From Oxalobacteraceae bacterium CAVE-383 (GTDB taxonomy: Bacteria; Pseudomonadota; Gammaproteobacteria; Burkholderiales; Burkholderiaceae_D): 64,000 nt of DNA. Positions 29,597 to 40,335 of this stretch are shown piece after piece; the first letter of the stretch is position 1, and every line of letters starts with the position of its first letter. The stretch covers positions 496,001 to 560,000 of the forward strand of contig REGP01000001.1 of the NCBI GenBank assembly GCA_004134995.1, in the 5' to 3' direction. Below the pieces are notes generated by a model. It was not told the origin of the DNA, ran no database searches, and saw only the letters and a program-made list of their open reading frames with translations. Made by a program: the position numbers and the translations under genes.

Positions 29597-30492
29597 CCGA
29601 AAAGAACAGCCGCTTCCCGTTGTCGCTGGCGTCGCTGGCGCAGAAAAACAACGGCAAGTCGTCGCCCAAGGCAACGGCCAAAACCGCCACGCCGCAAACT
29701 GCGACGCGCAATGCCGCATCGGATTCGGCGCGTCAGCCGCAAGGCGCCGCTCCGGCGGCGGCAGCCAAAACGGCGCGTCCGGCGGCGCCGATGGGCGCAC
29801 CGGGAAATCATGCCAACGCCGGCGGCAACAGCAACAGCAGCGCCACGCCCATGGTGTCGCATGCGGTGCGCCAGGCCATGGTGGCGCGGGTCGCCAAACA
29901 GGGCGTGCGCGATGCCAAGGTGCTGGCCGCGCTGGAAGCCGTGCCGCGCCATTTGTTCATGGAGCCGGCGCTGGCCAGCCAGGCGTATATCGACGCCTCC
30001 CTGCCGATCGGCTACCACCAGACTATTTCCCAACCCTACATAGTCGCCCGCATGATCGAAGTCATGCGCGACAATAAAGCCGGCGGCGTGCTCAACCGCG
30101 TACTGGAAATCGGCACCGGCTGCGGCTATCAGGCGGCGGTGCTGTCGGTGGTTGCGGGCGAAGTTTATTCGATCGAACGCATCAAGCCCCTGCATGAATT
30201 GGCCAAGCGCAATTTACGGCCGATGCGCATTCCGAACATTCGTTTGCACTACGGAGATGGTATGCTTGGCCTGCCGCAAGTTGCGCCTTTTGATGGCATC
30301 ATTCTGGCTGCCGCGGGAATGGAAGTGCCGCAGGCTTTGCTGGACCAGCTGGCGATAGGGGGGCGGCTGATCGCGCCTGTCGGCGGCCAGCATCAGGTGC
30401 TGCAATTGATCGAGCGCGTCGGCAAATACGAATGGCGCAACGAGACCCTGGAACATTGCCGCTTCGTGCCCTTGCGGCCCGGCGTGGTGTAG
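29593..30492 (+). CDS. pcm: protein-L-isoaspartate O-methyltransferase, N-terminally extended
   Basis: A 299-residue protein. The methyltransferase domain starts near residue 91 ([13 protein letters not shown]), with the SAM motif [16 protein letters not shown] and the family signature around [12 protein letters not shown]. It repairs isoaspartyl residues. The first about 90 residues are low-complexity Ala/Thr/Asn/Gly, absent from the E. coli enzyme. The ATGA overlap with surE supports translation of the whole frame; no SD is seen before the internal ATG at 29851. Confidence 0.94.
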   Translation: MTEKNSRFPLSLASLAQKNNGKSSPKATAKTATPQTATRNAASDSARQPQGAAPAAAAKTARPAAPMGAPGNHANAGGNSNSSATPMVSHAVRQAMVARVAKQGVRDAKVLAALEAVPRHLFMEPALASQAYIDASLPIGYHQTISQPYIVARMIEVMRDNKAGGVLNRVLEIGTGCGYQAAVLSVVAGEVYSIERIKPLHELAKRNLRPMRIPNIRLHYGDGMLGLPQVAPFDGIILAAAGMEVPQALLDQLAIGGRLIAPVGGQHQVLQLIERVGKYEWRNETLEHCRFVPLRPGVV

Positions 30493-30562
30493 GCATGCGC
30501 TAATGAACTTGTCAATTAACCAAGTAGTCAATGCTATCGTCGCAGAAAAAAAAGAAATCGTA

Positions 30563-31540
30563 ATGAGTATGAAAATCTCTTGCCTGATACCGGCCGTCAT
30601 TCTGAGCGCACTGCTTGCAGCCTGCGCCACCACCAATGCGCCCGCGCCGGTTGTGTCGCGTACCTCTCAAAGCGCCGAAGCGCCGGCTGCCGCTGCCGCC
30701 GCGGCGCCTGCTCCGGTGGAAGGCCGCGGTTATTACCGGGTCAAAAAAGGCGACACACTGTTTCGCATCGCCGTCGACGTCGGACAGAGCTACAAGGATA
30801 TCGTGGCCTGGAATAACCTGAGCAATCCCAACGACATCAAGGTCGACCAGATGCTGCGGGTGCTGCCGCCGGAAGCCGGCGCCCTGGGCCCTGGCGGTGT
30901 GCAGGTCGGCAGTGTCGCCGCGGGCAATCCCGGCGTCGAAGTCCGGCCGTTGAGTACGCCGGCGGCAACTGTGGCCGACAGCGGCGGCAACAAGACTGGT
31001 CCGCGCGGCGACAAGCGGCCGTATTCCGATGCGGCCCTGGCTGAACTTGAAAAACCGGACACCGCTTCGACCGCGCCTGCCACGTCGGCAACACCTGCGC
31101 AGGCGCCTGCATCGGGATCGGCATCGGCGTCGACCGCCCCGGCCAAAACCGATGCGGCGCCGGCCGCCGCCGAAGACCAGGCCATGGAATGGATCTGGCC
31201 CGCCGACGGCAAGGTAATCGGTAATTTCGCGGCCAAAAAAGGCATCGACATTGCAGGCAAGAGCGGCCAGGCCGTCATGGCCGCCGGCGCAGGCAAGGTG
31301 ATGTACGCCGGCGCCGGCATTCGTGGTTACGGCAACCTGGTGATCATCAAGCACAACAACAATCTGCTGTCCGCCTATGCGCACAACAAGACCATCCTGG
31401 TGAAAGAAGGCCAGCAGGTGAACAAAGGCCAGAAGATTGCCGAAATGGGCAACTCCGACAGCGACTCCGTCATGCTGCATTTCGAAATCCGCCAGCAGGG
31501 CAAGCCGGTCGACCCAGCCAAATACCTGCCGTCCAAATAA
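30563..31540 (+). CDS. nlpD: NlpD-like lipoprotein, LysM plus LytM (M23) domains
   Basis: A roughly 325-residue outer-membrane lipoprotein. The signal ends at the lipobox LLAAC. A LysM domain (YYRVKKGDTLFRIAVDVGQ) follows, then an Ala/Pro/Thr-rich linker, then a LytM domain beginning WIWPADGKVIGNF. Zinc-ligand positions are degenerate: GIDIAG lacks the HxxxD His and VMLHFEIR lacks the first His of HxH. This fits NlpD, an amidase activator rather than an enzyme. The start at 30563 or 30569 has a weak SD; an upstream in-frame ATG (30503) lacks signal features. Confidence 0.92.
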   Translation: MSMKISCLIPAVILSALLAACATTNAPAPVVSRTSQSAEAPAAAAAAAPAPVEGRGYYRVKKGDTLFRIAVDVGQSYKDIVAWNNLSNPNDIKVDQMLRVLPPEAGALGPGGVQVGSVAAGNPGVEVRPLSTPAATVADSGGNKTGPRGDKRPYSDAALAELEKPDTASTAPATSATPAQAPASGSASASTAPAKTDAAPAAAEDQAMEWIWPADGKVIGNFAAKKGIDIAGKSGQAVMAAGAGKVMYAGAGIRGYGNLVIIKHNNNLLSAYAHNKTILVKEGQQVNKGQKIAEMGNSDSDSVMLHFEIRQQGKPVDPAKYLPSK

Positions 31541-31547
31541 TTAGTGT

Positions 31548-31682
31548 AATCAGCGCAAGTGCGGCCCTGCGAGGGGTGTCGCGAAGGTTGCAAAACAATC
31601 AGGAAAATATCTCCGCGCAGCGGTATATTTTTCGTTTTGCGGCCTTCGCGGCACCCCTCGCAGGGCCGCACTTACGCTGATT
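31548..31682. repeat. 135-bp near-perfect palindromic element
   Basis: The arms 31548-31596 and 31634-31682 pair over 49 nt with one mismatch and three G-U pairs. The 37-nt centre also folds (AAAATAT with ATATTTT, then CCGC/GCGG around a 3-nt loop), so the whole element can form one long hairpin. Both strands start the same short reading frame, as a palindrome must. It carries no gene. It may be a REP/MITE-like element; no clear target duplication flanks it. It sits between nlpD and rlmD. Confidence 0.85.
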
Positions 31683-31707
31683 GCCAAACTGAATATATTT
31701 TTATTTT

Positions 31708-33066
31708 ATGCAAGATCTCATTCTCGACATCGAATCGCTGGACATGGAAGGGCGCGGCATCGGCCATCTGCCCAATGACGACGATACGCCCGGCAAGGTG
31801 GTGTTCGTGGAAGGCGCGCTGGCGGGCGAGCGTGTCAGTTTCAGCTCTTATCGCAAAAAGCCGAAATGGGAAGCGGCCAACATGACTGCGCTGCATCGGG
31901 AATCGAGCATGCGGGTCAAGCCCGAATGCACGTATTTCGGCCTCTGCGGCGGTTGCTCGATGCAGCATCTGGAAGCGACCGCGCAAGTCGCCGCCAAACA
32001 GCGCGTGCTGGAAGACAGCCTGTGGCATATCGGTAAAATCAAGCCGGAAAACATGCTGCGGCCGATCTATGGGCCGACTTGGGGTTATCGCTACCGCGCG
32101 CGCATTTCGGTGCGCAACGTGCCGAAAAAAGGCGGCGTGCTGGTCGGCTTTCATGAGCGCCGCTCTTCGTTCATCGCCGATATGAAGTCCTGCCGCATTT
32201 TGCCGGAACACGTGTCGGCGCTGCTGGTGCCATTGCGTCTTCTGATCGGTTCGATGGACGCGATGGATGCGCTGCCGCAGATCGAACTGGCCATAGGCGA
32301 AGGCGCCGACGGCAAGCAACTGACCGTGCTGGTGCTGCGCCACATGACGCCGCTGCCGGCCGGCGACGAAGCGAAACTGCGGGCATTTGCCGATTTGCAC
32401 GAAGTGCAATGGTGGCTGCAGCCGCAAGGCCCGGACAGCGTGCATCCGTTCTATCCTGCGCACGCCGACCTGCATTACACCTTGCCCGAATTCGGCGTGC
32501 GCATGCCGTTCAAACCTACCGATTTTACGCAGGTGAACCATCAGATCAATCGGGTCCTGGTGACGCGCGCCCTGCGCCTGCTCGACGTCGCACCCGGCGA
32601 GCGCGTGGCGGATCTGTTCTGCGGCCTCGGCAATTTCACGCTGCCGATTGCCACCCGGGCTGCAAGCGTAGTGGGCATAGAGGGCAGCACCACGCTGACC
32701 GATCGCGCCACCGACAATGCCGCTGCCAATGGACTGGGCGAAAAGGCAGTATTTCATTGCCGCAATCTGTTCGAGGCGACCGCGCAGGATTTCGTTGCCC
32801 TGGGCAAGTTCGACCGCATGCTGATCGATCCGCCGCGCGATGGCGCGCAGGCGGTATGCCAGGCGCTGATCGATCTCGGCGCGCTGGCGCCCGAATTGCG
32901 TCCGAAACGCATTGTGTACGTCTCCTGCAGTCCGGGCACCCTGGCGCGCGATGCGGGCATGCTGGTCGGGCAGGGCGGTTATGCCTTGAAGCAGGCGGGC
33001 GTGGTGAACATGTTCCCGCACACCGCGCATGTCGAATCGATTGCCGTATTCGACCTGGTCGTCTAG
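31708..33066 (+). CDS. rlmD: 23S rRNA (uracil-1939-C5)-methyltransferase RlmD
   Basis: A 452-residue protein with a TRAM domain at the N-terminus, iron-sulfur cysteines in [14 protein letters not shown], a SAM fold ([16 protein letters not shown]) and the catalytic cysteine in [12 protein letters not shown]. It methylates U1939 of 23S rRNA. No SD precedes the ATG; the AT-rich 25 nt between the palindrome and the start are unusual. RlmC is a relative, but the length and TRAM domain fit RlmD. Confidence 0.94.
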   Translation: MQDLILDIESLDMEGRGIGHLPNDDDTPGKVVFVEGALAGERVSFSSYRKKPKWEAANMTALHRESSMRVKPECTYFGLCGGCSMQHLEATAQVAAKQRVLEDSLWHIGKIKPENMLRPIYGPTWGYRYRARISVRNVPKKGGVLVGFHERRSSFIADMKSCRILPEHVSALLVPLRLLIGSMDAMDALPQIELAIGEGADGKQLTVLVLRHMTPLPAGDEAKLRAFADLHEVQWWLQPQGPDSVHPFYPAHADLHYTLPEFGVRMPFKPTDFTQVNHQINRVLVTRALRLLDVAPGERVADLFCGLGNFTLPIATRAASVVGIEGSTTLTDRATDNAAANGLGEKAVFHCRNLFEATAQDFVALGKFDRMLIDPPRDGAQAVCQALIDLGALAPELRPKRIVYVSCSPGTLARDAGMLVGQGGYALKQAGVVNMFPHTAHVESIAVFDLVV

Positions 33067-33082
33067 ATCGCCGATGCGGAAA

Positions 33083-33113
33083 TAAAAAAAGCCGACCCGA
33101 AGGTCGGCTTTTT
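33083..33113. terminator. bidirectional terminator between rlmD and the BI-1 gene
   Basis: A perfect 12-bp stem (33086-33097/33102-33113) with a CGAA loop, flanked by A and T tracts on both sides. It serves rlmD (plus) and the convergent BI-1 family gene (minus). Confidence 0.93.
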
Positions 33114-33133
33114 GTTGCGCGTCTGAAACCCGC

Positions 33134-33832
33134 TTAGCGGCGGTCGCCGCCGAAAATCCCAAGAATCGACAGCAGATTCACGAAGATGTTGTAGACATCG
33201 AGATAAATCTTTAATGTTGCTGAAATGTAATTTGTTTCGCCGCCGTTAATAACTTGTTGCACGTCATACAACAAATAAGCGGAAAAAATACCGATGGCCA
33301 CCACCGAAATAGTCAATTGCAGAGCCGGCAATTGCAGGAAGGCATTGGCAAGCGCCGCGACCAGGATAACCAGCACGCCGGCGAACAGCCATTTGCTCAT
33401 GCCGGAAAAGTCGCGCTTGGAGACCGTGGCGACGGAGGCCATGACGCCGAAAACGATGGCGGTGCCGCCGAATGCCGTCATGATCAATTGGGCGCCGTTG
33501 GCGAATCCCAGGATGTGTTCGATCAGGCGCGACAGCATCAAGCCCATGAAAAACGTGAATCCGAGCAGCGCCAGCACGCCCCAGCCGCTGTTTTTGGTCT
33601 TTTCGATGACGTAGAAAAAGCCGAAGGCAATCGCCATGAAAATGACGAATCCCATTACGGGGCTGCCGGCAAACAGGCTCAGATGCATCTGTACGCCCAG
33701 CCATGAGCCGAAAATGGTCGGAATCATCGACAGCGCCAGCAGCCAGTAGGTGTTGCGCAGCACACGATGGCCGGTCAGCGTCGCGGCGGAGCCGGAACGC
33801 AGGGTGTCCTGCAGGTTTTGATTAAAGGCCAT
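33134..33832 (-). CDS. Bax inhibitor-1 / YccA family membrane protein
   Basis: A 232-residue protein with about seven hydrophobic helices and the C-terminal BI-1 pattern SAYLLYDVQQVINGGETNYISATLKIYLDVYN (key residues YD, D and N). E. coli YccA modulates the FtsH protease; others in the family leak calcium. The ATG at 33832 has a strong SD (GAGGAGA). FtsH partners hflK and hflC lie in the same window, but the link is only suggestive. Confidence 0.92.
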   Translation of the reverse strand: MAFNQNLQDTLRSGSAATLTGHRVLRNTYWLLALSMIPTIFGSWLGVQMHLSLFAGSPVMGFVIFMAIAFGFFYVIEKTKNSGWGVLALLGFTFFMGLMLSRLIEHILGFANGAQLIMTAFGGTAIVFGVMASVATVSKRDFSGMSKWLFAGVLVILVAALANAFLQLPALQLTISVVAIGIFSAYLLYDVQQVINGGETNYISATLKIYLDVYNIFVNLLSILGIFGGDRR

Positions 33833-34021
33833 GATACGGTTCTCCTCTTGCATGATAGGTAAGCCCGGTCAGAATACCACGTCGTCCGCAATCGATGCGG
33901 GCGTCTCTGAAAACGCCGTTATGCGTCATTGTGCGCCCAGGTCAACTTGGTGCCGTATTCAGAATGTTTCATGTTAAAATCACCGGTTGATTGCATTATC
34001 AATTTACAATCTTGGGACTTG

Positions 34022-34050
34022 TTGAAAATTATTCAAGAACAGGTTCTAAC
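34022..34050 (+). promoter_or_regulatory. candidate ndk promoter
   Basis: TTGAAA (34022-34027), a 17-bp spacer and TCTAAC (34045-34050) lie 28 bp before the ndk ATG. The -10 match is moderate (4/6). Confidence 0.35.
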
Positions 34051-34077
34051 CCTTTCATTTTATTGGAGTTTTTACAG

Positions 34078-34503
34078 ATGGCAATTGAACGCACACTGTC
34101 GATTATCAAGCCGGACGCAGTCGCCAAAAACGTAATCGGACAAATTTACAGCCGTTTCGAAAACGCCGGCCTGAAGATCATTGCCGCCCGCATGCAACAA
34201 TTGTCGCGCGCCGAAGCGGAAGGTTTCTATGCCGTGCACCGCGAACGTCCATTTTTCAAGGACCTGGTCGATTTCATGATCTCCGGTCCTGTGATCGTGC
34301 AAGTTCTGGAAGGCGAAAACGCCATTTTGAAGCACCGCGACCTGATGGGCGCGACCGATCCTAAAAAAGCGGAAGCCGGCACCATTCGCGCCGACTTCGC
34401 GGATTCGATCGACGCCAACGCAGTGCACGGTTCGGATTCGGCAGAAAACGCCAAGGTCGAAATGGCTTATTTCTTCCCGGCTTCGAATATTCACTCACGT
34501 TAA
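34078..34503 (+). CDS. ndk: nucleoside diphosphate kinase
   Basis: A 141-residue protein, the standard length. The phosphorylated His117 lies in NAVHGSDS, the family signature. It balances NTP pools by transferring the gamma phosphate from ATP. The ATG has TTGGAG about 12 nt upstream. It opens a long co-directional cluster that continues through purA. Confidence 0.98.
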   Translation: MAIERTLSIIKPDAVAKNVIGQIYSRFENAGLKIIAARMQQLSRAEAEGFYAVHRERPFFKDLVDFMISGPVIVQVLEGENAILKHRDLMGATDPKKAEAGTIRADFADSIDANAVHGSDSAENAKVEMAYFFPASNIHSR

Positions 34504-34576
34504 TGAAAGCCGTCGCCTTGCTTGCGGCCGCATCTTTGCGGTTCCTGCAAGGACGATGTGAATAAAGACTGGCGCT

Positions 34577-35748
<1,172 letters not shown>

Positions 35749-35752
<4 letters not shown>

Positions 35753-36564
35753 GTTGGCGCCTGCAGCGATTGAGCGCGGCGTTATCATCGTTTTTGCTGT
35801 TGACTGCATGCGCGGGCGCGGTGAGCGCGAATCAGCCGGCTTTTGCCGTGCCGGCCGCATCGGCATCGGCCGCCGATTCCGCCGCCGCCGTCAATCAGCG
35901 CCGCGCCGATGCGCATTTGCAATTGGCGCTCGCGTATTATCAGCAAAGCCAATGGCAGGTTGCGCTCGATGAAGCGACCCTGGCGCTGCGGATCGGACCG
36001 GAACAGGGAGATGCGCTGAGCATGCGCGGCCTGATTCTGATGGCCTCGGGGCGGCCTGCATTGGCCGGCGCGGATTTTTTGCAAGCCTTGCGGATCGCAC
36101 CGGAACAGCCTGATTATTTGAATAATTACGCATGGTATTTGTGTCAGACCGGCCATGCGCAGGCGTCGCTGGACTGGTTTGAACGCGCTGCCGCGCAAGC
36201 GGACTACCGTTCGCCCGAAAAGGCCTTGAATAACGCAGGCGCCTGTAGCCGGACGGCGGGCGACGCGGCGGCGGCGAAGCGGTATTTCCAGCGCGCGCTG
36301 GCGCTGCGGCCGGATAATGCGCGTGGCAATGTCGCGCTGGCTGAATTATATTTCAACGACGGCGATTATCCGCATGCCCGCCTGCATGCGGAACGGGCGG
36401 TGGCAGGGACGAAACCTGGCGCCGACGCATTATGGATAGCGATTAAAGTGGCGCGCAAGTCGGATCAGGCGGGGGCAGAAAAGCAATTGCTTGCGCAGTT
36501 GCGGCATCTGTATCCTGATTCGGCCGAATACGCAGCTTATCAACGTGGAGTATTTGATGAGTGA
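35749..36564 (+). CDS. pilW: type IV pilus biogenesis lipoprotein PilW/PilF (TPR)
   Basis: A 271-residue lipoprotein. The signal ends at the lipobox LLTAC; several TPR motifs follow ([30 protein letters not shown] onwards, positions about 48-240). In pseudomonads PilF is needed for PilQ secretin multimerisation. The start is GTG, overlapping the rlmN stop (GTGA). The conserved rlmN-pilW-rodZ-ispG context supports the call. Confidence 0.92.
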
Positions 36565-37657
36565 TCTGCAGCACATACCGGGGACGCCGTCATCGAACGA
36601 CGAACAACATCCGCAATCCGAAGCGATGCAGCCGCGTCCCCCGTTGCCGGGCGCGGTGCTTGCCGGCGAACGACAGGCCAGGGGTTGGTCGGTCGAATAC
36701 GTGGCAAGCCATTTGAAGCTGGCGATACGCCAGATCAACGCGCTTGAGGAAGACCGCTACGAGGCCTTGCCGAGTCCGGTCGTCATTCGCGGTTTCATCC
36801 GCATCTACGCCAAAATGCTCGGCATCGATTCGACGGCCCTGGTTGCCGGCCTGCCGGCCAATCCGGCGCCTGTCGATGTGCAGATCATGCCTTCGCGCAC
36901 GCTTTCCACGCCGTTTTCCGAATCCAGCCTGCCGCTGCGCGGCCAGCACGAGTTGCCTGTCGCGCGGATTGCCTGGATTGCATTCGGCGTGGTTGTCATC
37001 GCGGCTGTGCTCGCGGCGCTGAAGTATGGCAATTGGGACGACGTCAAGAATTCCTCGCTGGTGCAGCGTATGCATTTGAGCGGGTCGGCATCGAAGCCGG
37101 AGAAGCAGGAAACGGCCGCCGCGGCGAACGCGGATAATGCCGATCCTGCCGCCAAGCCGGCGGTTGTGGCCGACAATGAAAGCGCCGTGCCTTCCGAAAC
37201 CGTGGCGCCGGCAACGGCGCCGTCCGCGGCCTCACCGGCAACGCCCGCGGCGCCTCCTGTGTCTGCGCCGGTTGTTCCGGCTACGCCTGCCGCTACTGCC
37301 GCTACTGCCACTACTGCCACTACTGCCACTACTGCCACTGCTGCGGCGACCGCCGGCGCCGCGCCGAATGCTGCGATAACACCGCCCGCGCCGACGGCGC
37401 CGCCGGTGGCCGCGAATTTCGCCAATCCGCTGCAACTGACCATCACCCAGGATTCCTGGGTTGAAATTCGCCGGCCCGACAAAACCGTGGTCGTTTCGCG
37501 CATCATGAAAGCCGGCGCCACCGAAGCCTTCGACGTCAACGGACCGATGTCGATGATCGTGGGCAACGCCGCCGGCGTGGAAGCCACCCTGCGCGGCAAG
37601 CCGCTGGCGCTGGGTTCGACCACCAGCAATAACGTGGCGCGCCTGGACCTGAAATAA
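36557..37657 (+). CDS. rodZ: RodZ-like helix-turn-helix membrane protein
   Basis: A 366-residue protein. Residues about 32-100 form a Cro-like HTH (GAVLAGERQARGWSVEYVA, IRGFIRIYAKMLGID). One transmembrane helix lies at 136-155, followed by a long Ala/Thr/Pro-rich periplasmic linker and a C-terminal beta domain (LTITQDSWVEIRRPDKT). RodZ links MreB to the cell-wall machinery. The linker contains a 9-nt DNA repeat. It starts inside the pilW end with GGAG 7 nt before the ATG. Confidence 0.92.
   Translation: MSDLQHIPGTPSSNDEQHPQSEAMQPRPPLPGAVLAGERQARGWSVEYVASHLKLAIRQINALEEDRYEALPSPVVIRGFIRIYAKMLGIDSTALVAGLPANPAPVDVQIMPSRTLSTPFSESSLPLRGQHELPVARIAWIAFGVVVIAAVLAALKYGNWDDVKNSSLVQRMHLSGSASKPEKQETAAAANADNADPAAKPAVVADNESAVPSETVAPATAPSAASPATPAAPPVSAPVVPATPAATAATATTATTATTATAAATAGAAPNAAITPPAPTAPPVAANFANPLQLTITQDSWVEIRRPDKTVVVSRIMKAGATEAFDVNGPMSMIVGNAAGVEATLRGKPLALGSTTSNNVARLDLK
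37294..37338 (+). repeat. 9-nt tandem repeat in rodZ
   Basis: Five tandem copies of TACTGCC(G/A)C, encoding an Ala/Thr repeat in the RodZ periplasmic linker. Because the unit is three codons, copy-number changes keep the reading frame. Confidence 0.85.
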
Positions 37658-37672
37658 TCTGGCAGATACCAA

Positions 37673-38935
37673 ATGACTTTTTCTTCTTCTCCCATTCCCT
37701 CCGGCCAGTCGCCGCGCCGCATCACGCGCCGCGCTGCCATCCGTTATGGCAGCAATGAAATACTGATGGGCGGCGGCGCGCCGATCGTGGTGCAGTCGAT
37801 GACCAATACCGATACCGCCGACGTCATCGCCACGGCGATCCAGGTCAAGGATCTGGCGCGCGCCGGTTCCGAACTGGTGCGCATCACGGTGAACAATGCA
37901 GAATCGGCCGCCGCGGTGCCGGCCATTCGCGAGCAGTTGGACCGCATGGGCGTCGACGTGCCGCTGGTCGGCGATTTTCATTACAACGGCCATACGCTGC
38001 TCAACGACTATCCGGACTGCGCGCGTGCGCTGTCGAAGTACCGCATCAATCCCGGCAATGTCGGGCAGGGCGCGAAACGCGATACGCAGTTCGCGCAGAT
38101 GATCGAAGCCGCCTGCAAGTACGACAAGCCGGTGCGCATCGGCGTCAACTGGGGCAGCCTGGATCAGACGCTGCTGGCGCGCATCATGGATGAAAATGCA
38201 CAGCGCGCGCAGCCGTGGCCCGCGCAGAACGTGATGTACGAAGCGTTGATCACCTCGGCGGTGGAAAGCGCGCAGCGCGCCGAAGAACTGGGACTGGCCG
38301 GCGACCGCATCATCCTGTCGTGCAAGGTTTCCGGCGTGCAGGACTTGATCGCGGTGTATCGCGAACTGGCGCGCCGTTGCGATTATCCGCTGCACCTGGG
38401 CCTGACCGAAGCCGGCATGGGCAGCAAGGGCATCGTGGCCTCGAGCGCGGCGCTGGGCGTGCTGCTGCAGGAAGGCATCGGCGACACCGTGCGCATCTCG
38501 CTGACCCCGGAACCGGGCGGCGACCGCACGCGCGAAGTGATCGTCGGCCAGGAAATCCTGCAAACCATGGGTTTGCGCAAATTTACGCCGATGGTCATCG
38601 CCTGCCCGGGCTGCGGACGCACCACCTCGACCGTATTCCAGGATCTGGCCGACAAGATCCAGACTTATCTGCGCGATCAGATGCCGGTCTGGAAGGCCGA
38701 ATATCCGGGCGTGGAAGGCATGAACGTCGCCGTGATGGGATGCATCGTCAACGGTCCCGGCGAATCCAAGCACGCCAATATCGGCATCAGCCTGCCGGGC
38801 AGCGGCGAATCGCCTGCCGCCCCGGTATTTATCGACGGCGAAAAGAAAATGACCCTGCGCGGCGAGCACATTGCCGAAGAATTCCAGGCGCTGGTGCTCG
38901 ACTACGTCAAGCAGCGCTACGCCAGGTCCGCCTGA
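37673..38935 (+). CDS. ispG: 4-hydroxy-3-methylbut-2-en-1-yl diphosphate synthase
   Basis: A 420-residue [4Fe-4S] enzyme of the MEP isoprenoid pathway. Cluster cysteines are in ACPGCGRTT and GCIVNGPGE. The N-terminal barrel has [14 protein letters not shown]. It is longer than the E. coli enzyme because of an internal insert of the kind seen in betaproteobacteria. It lies 15 bp after rodZ and 29 bp before hisS. Confidence 0.97.
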   Translation: MTFSSSPIPSGQSPRRITRRAAIRYGSNEILMGGGAPIVVQSMTNTDTADVIATAIQVKDLARAGSELVRITVNNAESAAAVPAIREQLDRMGVDVPLVGDFHYNGHTLLNDYPDCARALSKYRINPGNVGQGAKRDTQFAQMIEAACKYDKPVRIGVNWGSLDQTLLARIMDENAQRAQPWPAQNVMYEALITSAVESAQRAEELGLAGDRIILSCKVSGVQDLIAVYRELARRCDYPLHLGLTEAGMGSKGIVASSAALGVLLQEGIGDTVRISLTPEPGGDRTREVIVGQEILQTMGLRKFTPMVIACPGCGRTTSTVFQDLADKIQTYLRDQMPVWKAEYPGVEGMNVAVMGCIVNGPGESKHANIGISLPGSGESPAAPVFIDGEKKMTLRGEHIAEEFQALVLDYVKQRYARSA

Positions 38936-38964
38936 ATTGCCTTTAACCCTATTGAATCACCAAG

Positions 38965-40311
38965 ATGTCAGAACATAAAAAAGCCGAGAAAATTGTCGGC
39001 GTCAAAGGGATGAACGATATCCTGCCGGCCGACGCTCCTTTGTGGGAGTTGTTCGAAAACACGGTGCATTCCGTGTTGAAAAGTTACGGTTTCCAGCAGA
39101 TCCGCACGCCGATCGTGGAGCCGACCGCCCTGTTTGCGCGCGGCCTGGGCGCTGTTACCGACATCGTCGAAAAAGAGATGTATTCGTTTACCGATACCCT
39201 CAATGGCGACAATCTGACGCTGCGCCCGGAAAGCACCGCCGGCGTGGTGCGCGCGGCGCTCGAACACAATCTGACTTACGACGGTCCGAAGCGGCTCTGG
39301 TACAGCGGCCCGATGTTCCGCCACGAGCGTCCGCAGCGCGGCCGCTACCGTCAGTTTCATCAGATCGGCGCCGAAGCGATCGGCTTTACCGGTCCGGACA
39401 TCGACGCCGAACTGATCATGATGTGCCAGCGCCTGTGGGACGACCTGGGCCTGGAGGACGTACGGCTGGAGCTCAATTCGATCGGCGACGCCGAGGAGCG
39501 CAACAAGCATCGCGTCGATCTGATCGCCTATTTCGGGCAGCACAAGGAATTGCTGGACACCGACGCGCAGCGCCGCCTGCTGTCGAATCCGCTGCGCATT
39601 CTCGACACCAAGAACCCGCTCATGCAGGAGATGGTGAACGGCGCGCCGAAACTGCTCGATTACCTGGGCCCGGAATCGCGCGCGCATTTCGAAGGCGTGC
39701 AGAAAATCCTGCAGCACAACAATATTCCCTACACCGTCAATCCGCGTCTGGTGCGCGGCATGGATTACTACAATCGCACCGTCTTCGAATGGGTTACCGA
39801 CCAGCTCGGTTCGCAGGGCACGGTATGCGGCGGCGGCCGCTACGATCCTTTGGTCGAGATGTTCGGCGGCAAGCCGACGCCGGCCTGCGGTTTCGCAATG
39901 GGCGTCGAGCGCTTGCTCGAGTTGATGAAAGCCGCCGGCGAACAGTATGCACCGAATCAGTGCGACGTCTATCTGGTGCATCAGGGCGAGGCCGCGCAAT
40001 TGCAATCGTTTGTGCTGGCGGAGCGTTTACGGACTGCGGGCCTGGATGTTGTGCTACATTGCGCATCGTCCAACGCGGGCGGCAGCTTCAAGGCGCAGAT
40101 GAAACGGGCCGATGCCAGCGGCGCCGCGTTTGCCATCATCATCGGCGAAGATGAAATCGCGAATGCGACCGCGGTGGTCAAGAATCTGCGCGGCGCGCCG
40201 GATGCGGAGAGCGGACAGGCCGCGGTGGCTTTCGATGCCGTGCCCGATTATCTGGTTGATCAGATCGTCGGCGACGACCACGATCATGACCACGTTCATT
40301 ACCACGCTTAA
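38965..40311 (+). CDS. hisS: histidyl-tRNA synthetase with His-rich tail
   Basis: A 448-residue class II synthetase. Motif 2 is [14 protein letters not shown], with the histidine-specific loop [15 protein letters not shown]. The C-terminal anticodon-binding domain ends near residue 434. Unusually, residues 437-448 are an alternating acidic/histidine tail ([12 protein letters not shown], five His). A metal-binding or regulatory role is conceivable but unproven. It is about 20 residues longer than many HisRS. Confidence 0.97.
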   Translation: MSEHKKAEKIVGVKGMNDILPADAPLWELFENTVHSVLKSYGFQQIRTPIVEPTALFARGLGAVTDIVEKEMYSFTDTLNGDNLTLRPESTAGVVRAALEHNLTYDGPKRLWYSGPMFRHERPQRGRYRQFHQIGAEAIGFTGPDIDAELIMMCQRLWDDLGLEDVRLELNSIGDAEERNKHRVDLIAYFGQHKELLDTDAQRRLLSNPLRILDTKNPLMQEMVNGAPKLLDYLGPESRAHFEGVQKILQHNNIPYTVNPRLVRGMDYYNRTVFEWVTDQLGSQGTVCGGGRYDPLVEMFGGKPTPACGFAMGVERLLELMKAAGEQYAPNQCDVYLVHQGEAAQLQSFVLAERLRTAGLDVVLHCASSNAGGSFKAQMKRADASGAAFAIIIGEDEIANATAVVKNLRGAPDAESGQAAVAFDAVPDYLVDQIVGDDHDHDHVHYHA

Positions 40312-40335
40312 TTTTCATAACAGATACGGCAATTT

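Noticed and set aside
31375-31885. Short frames on both strands beginning MRPCEGCREG
   Set aside because: They are the two readings of the 135-bp palindrome and continue into noncoding or antisense DNA.
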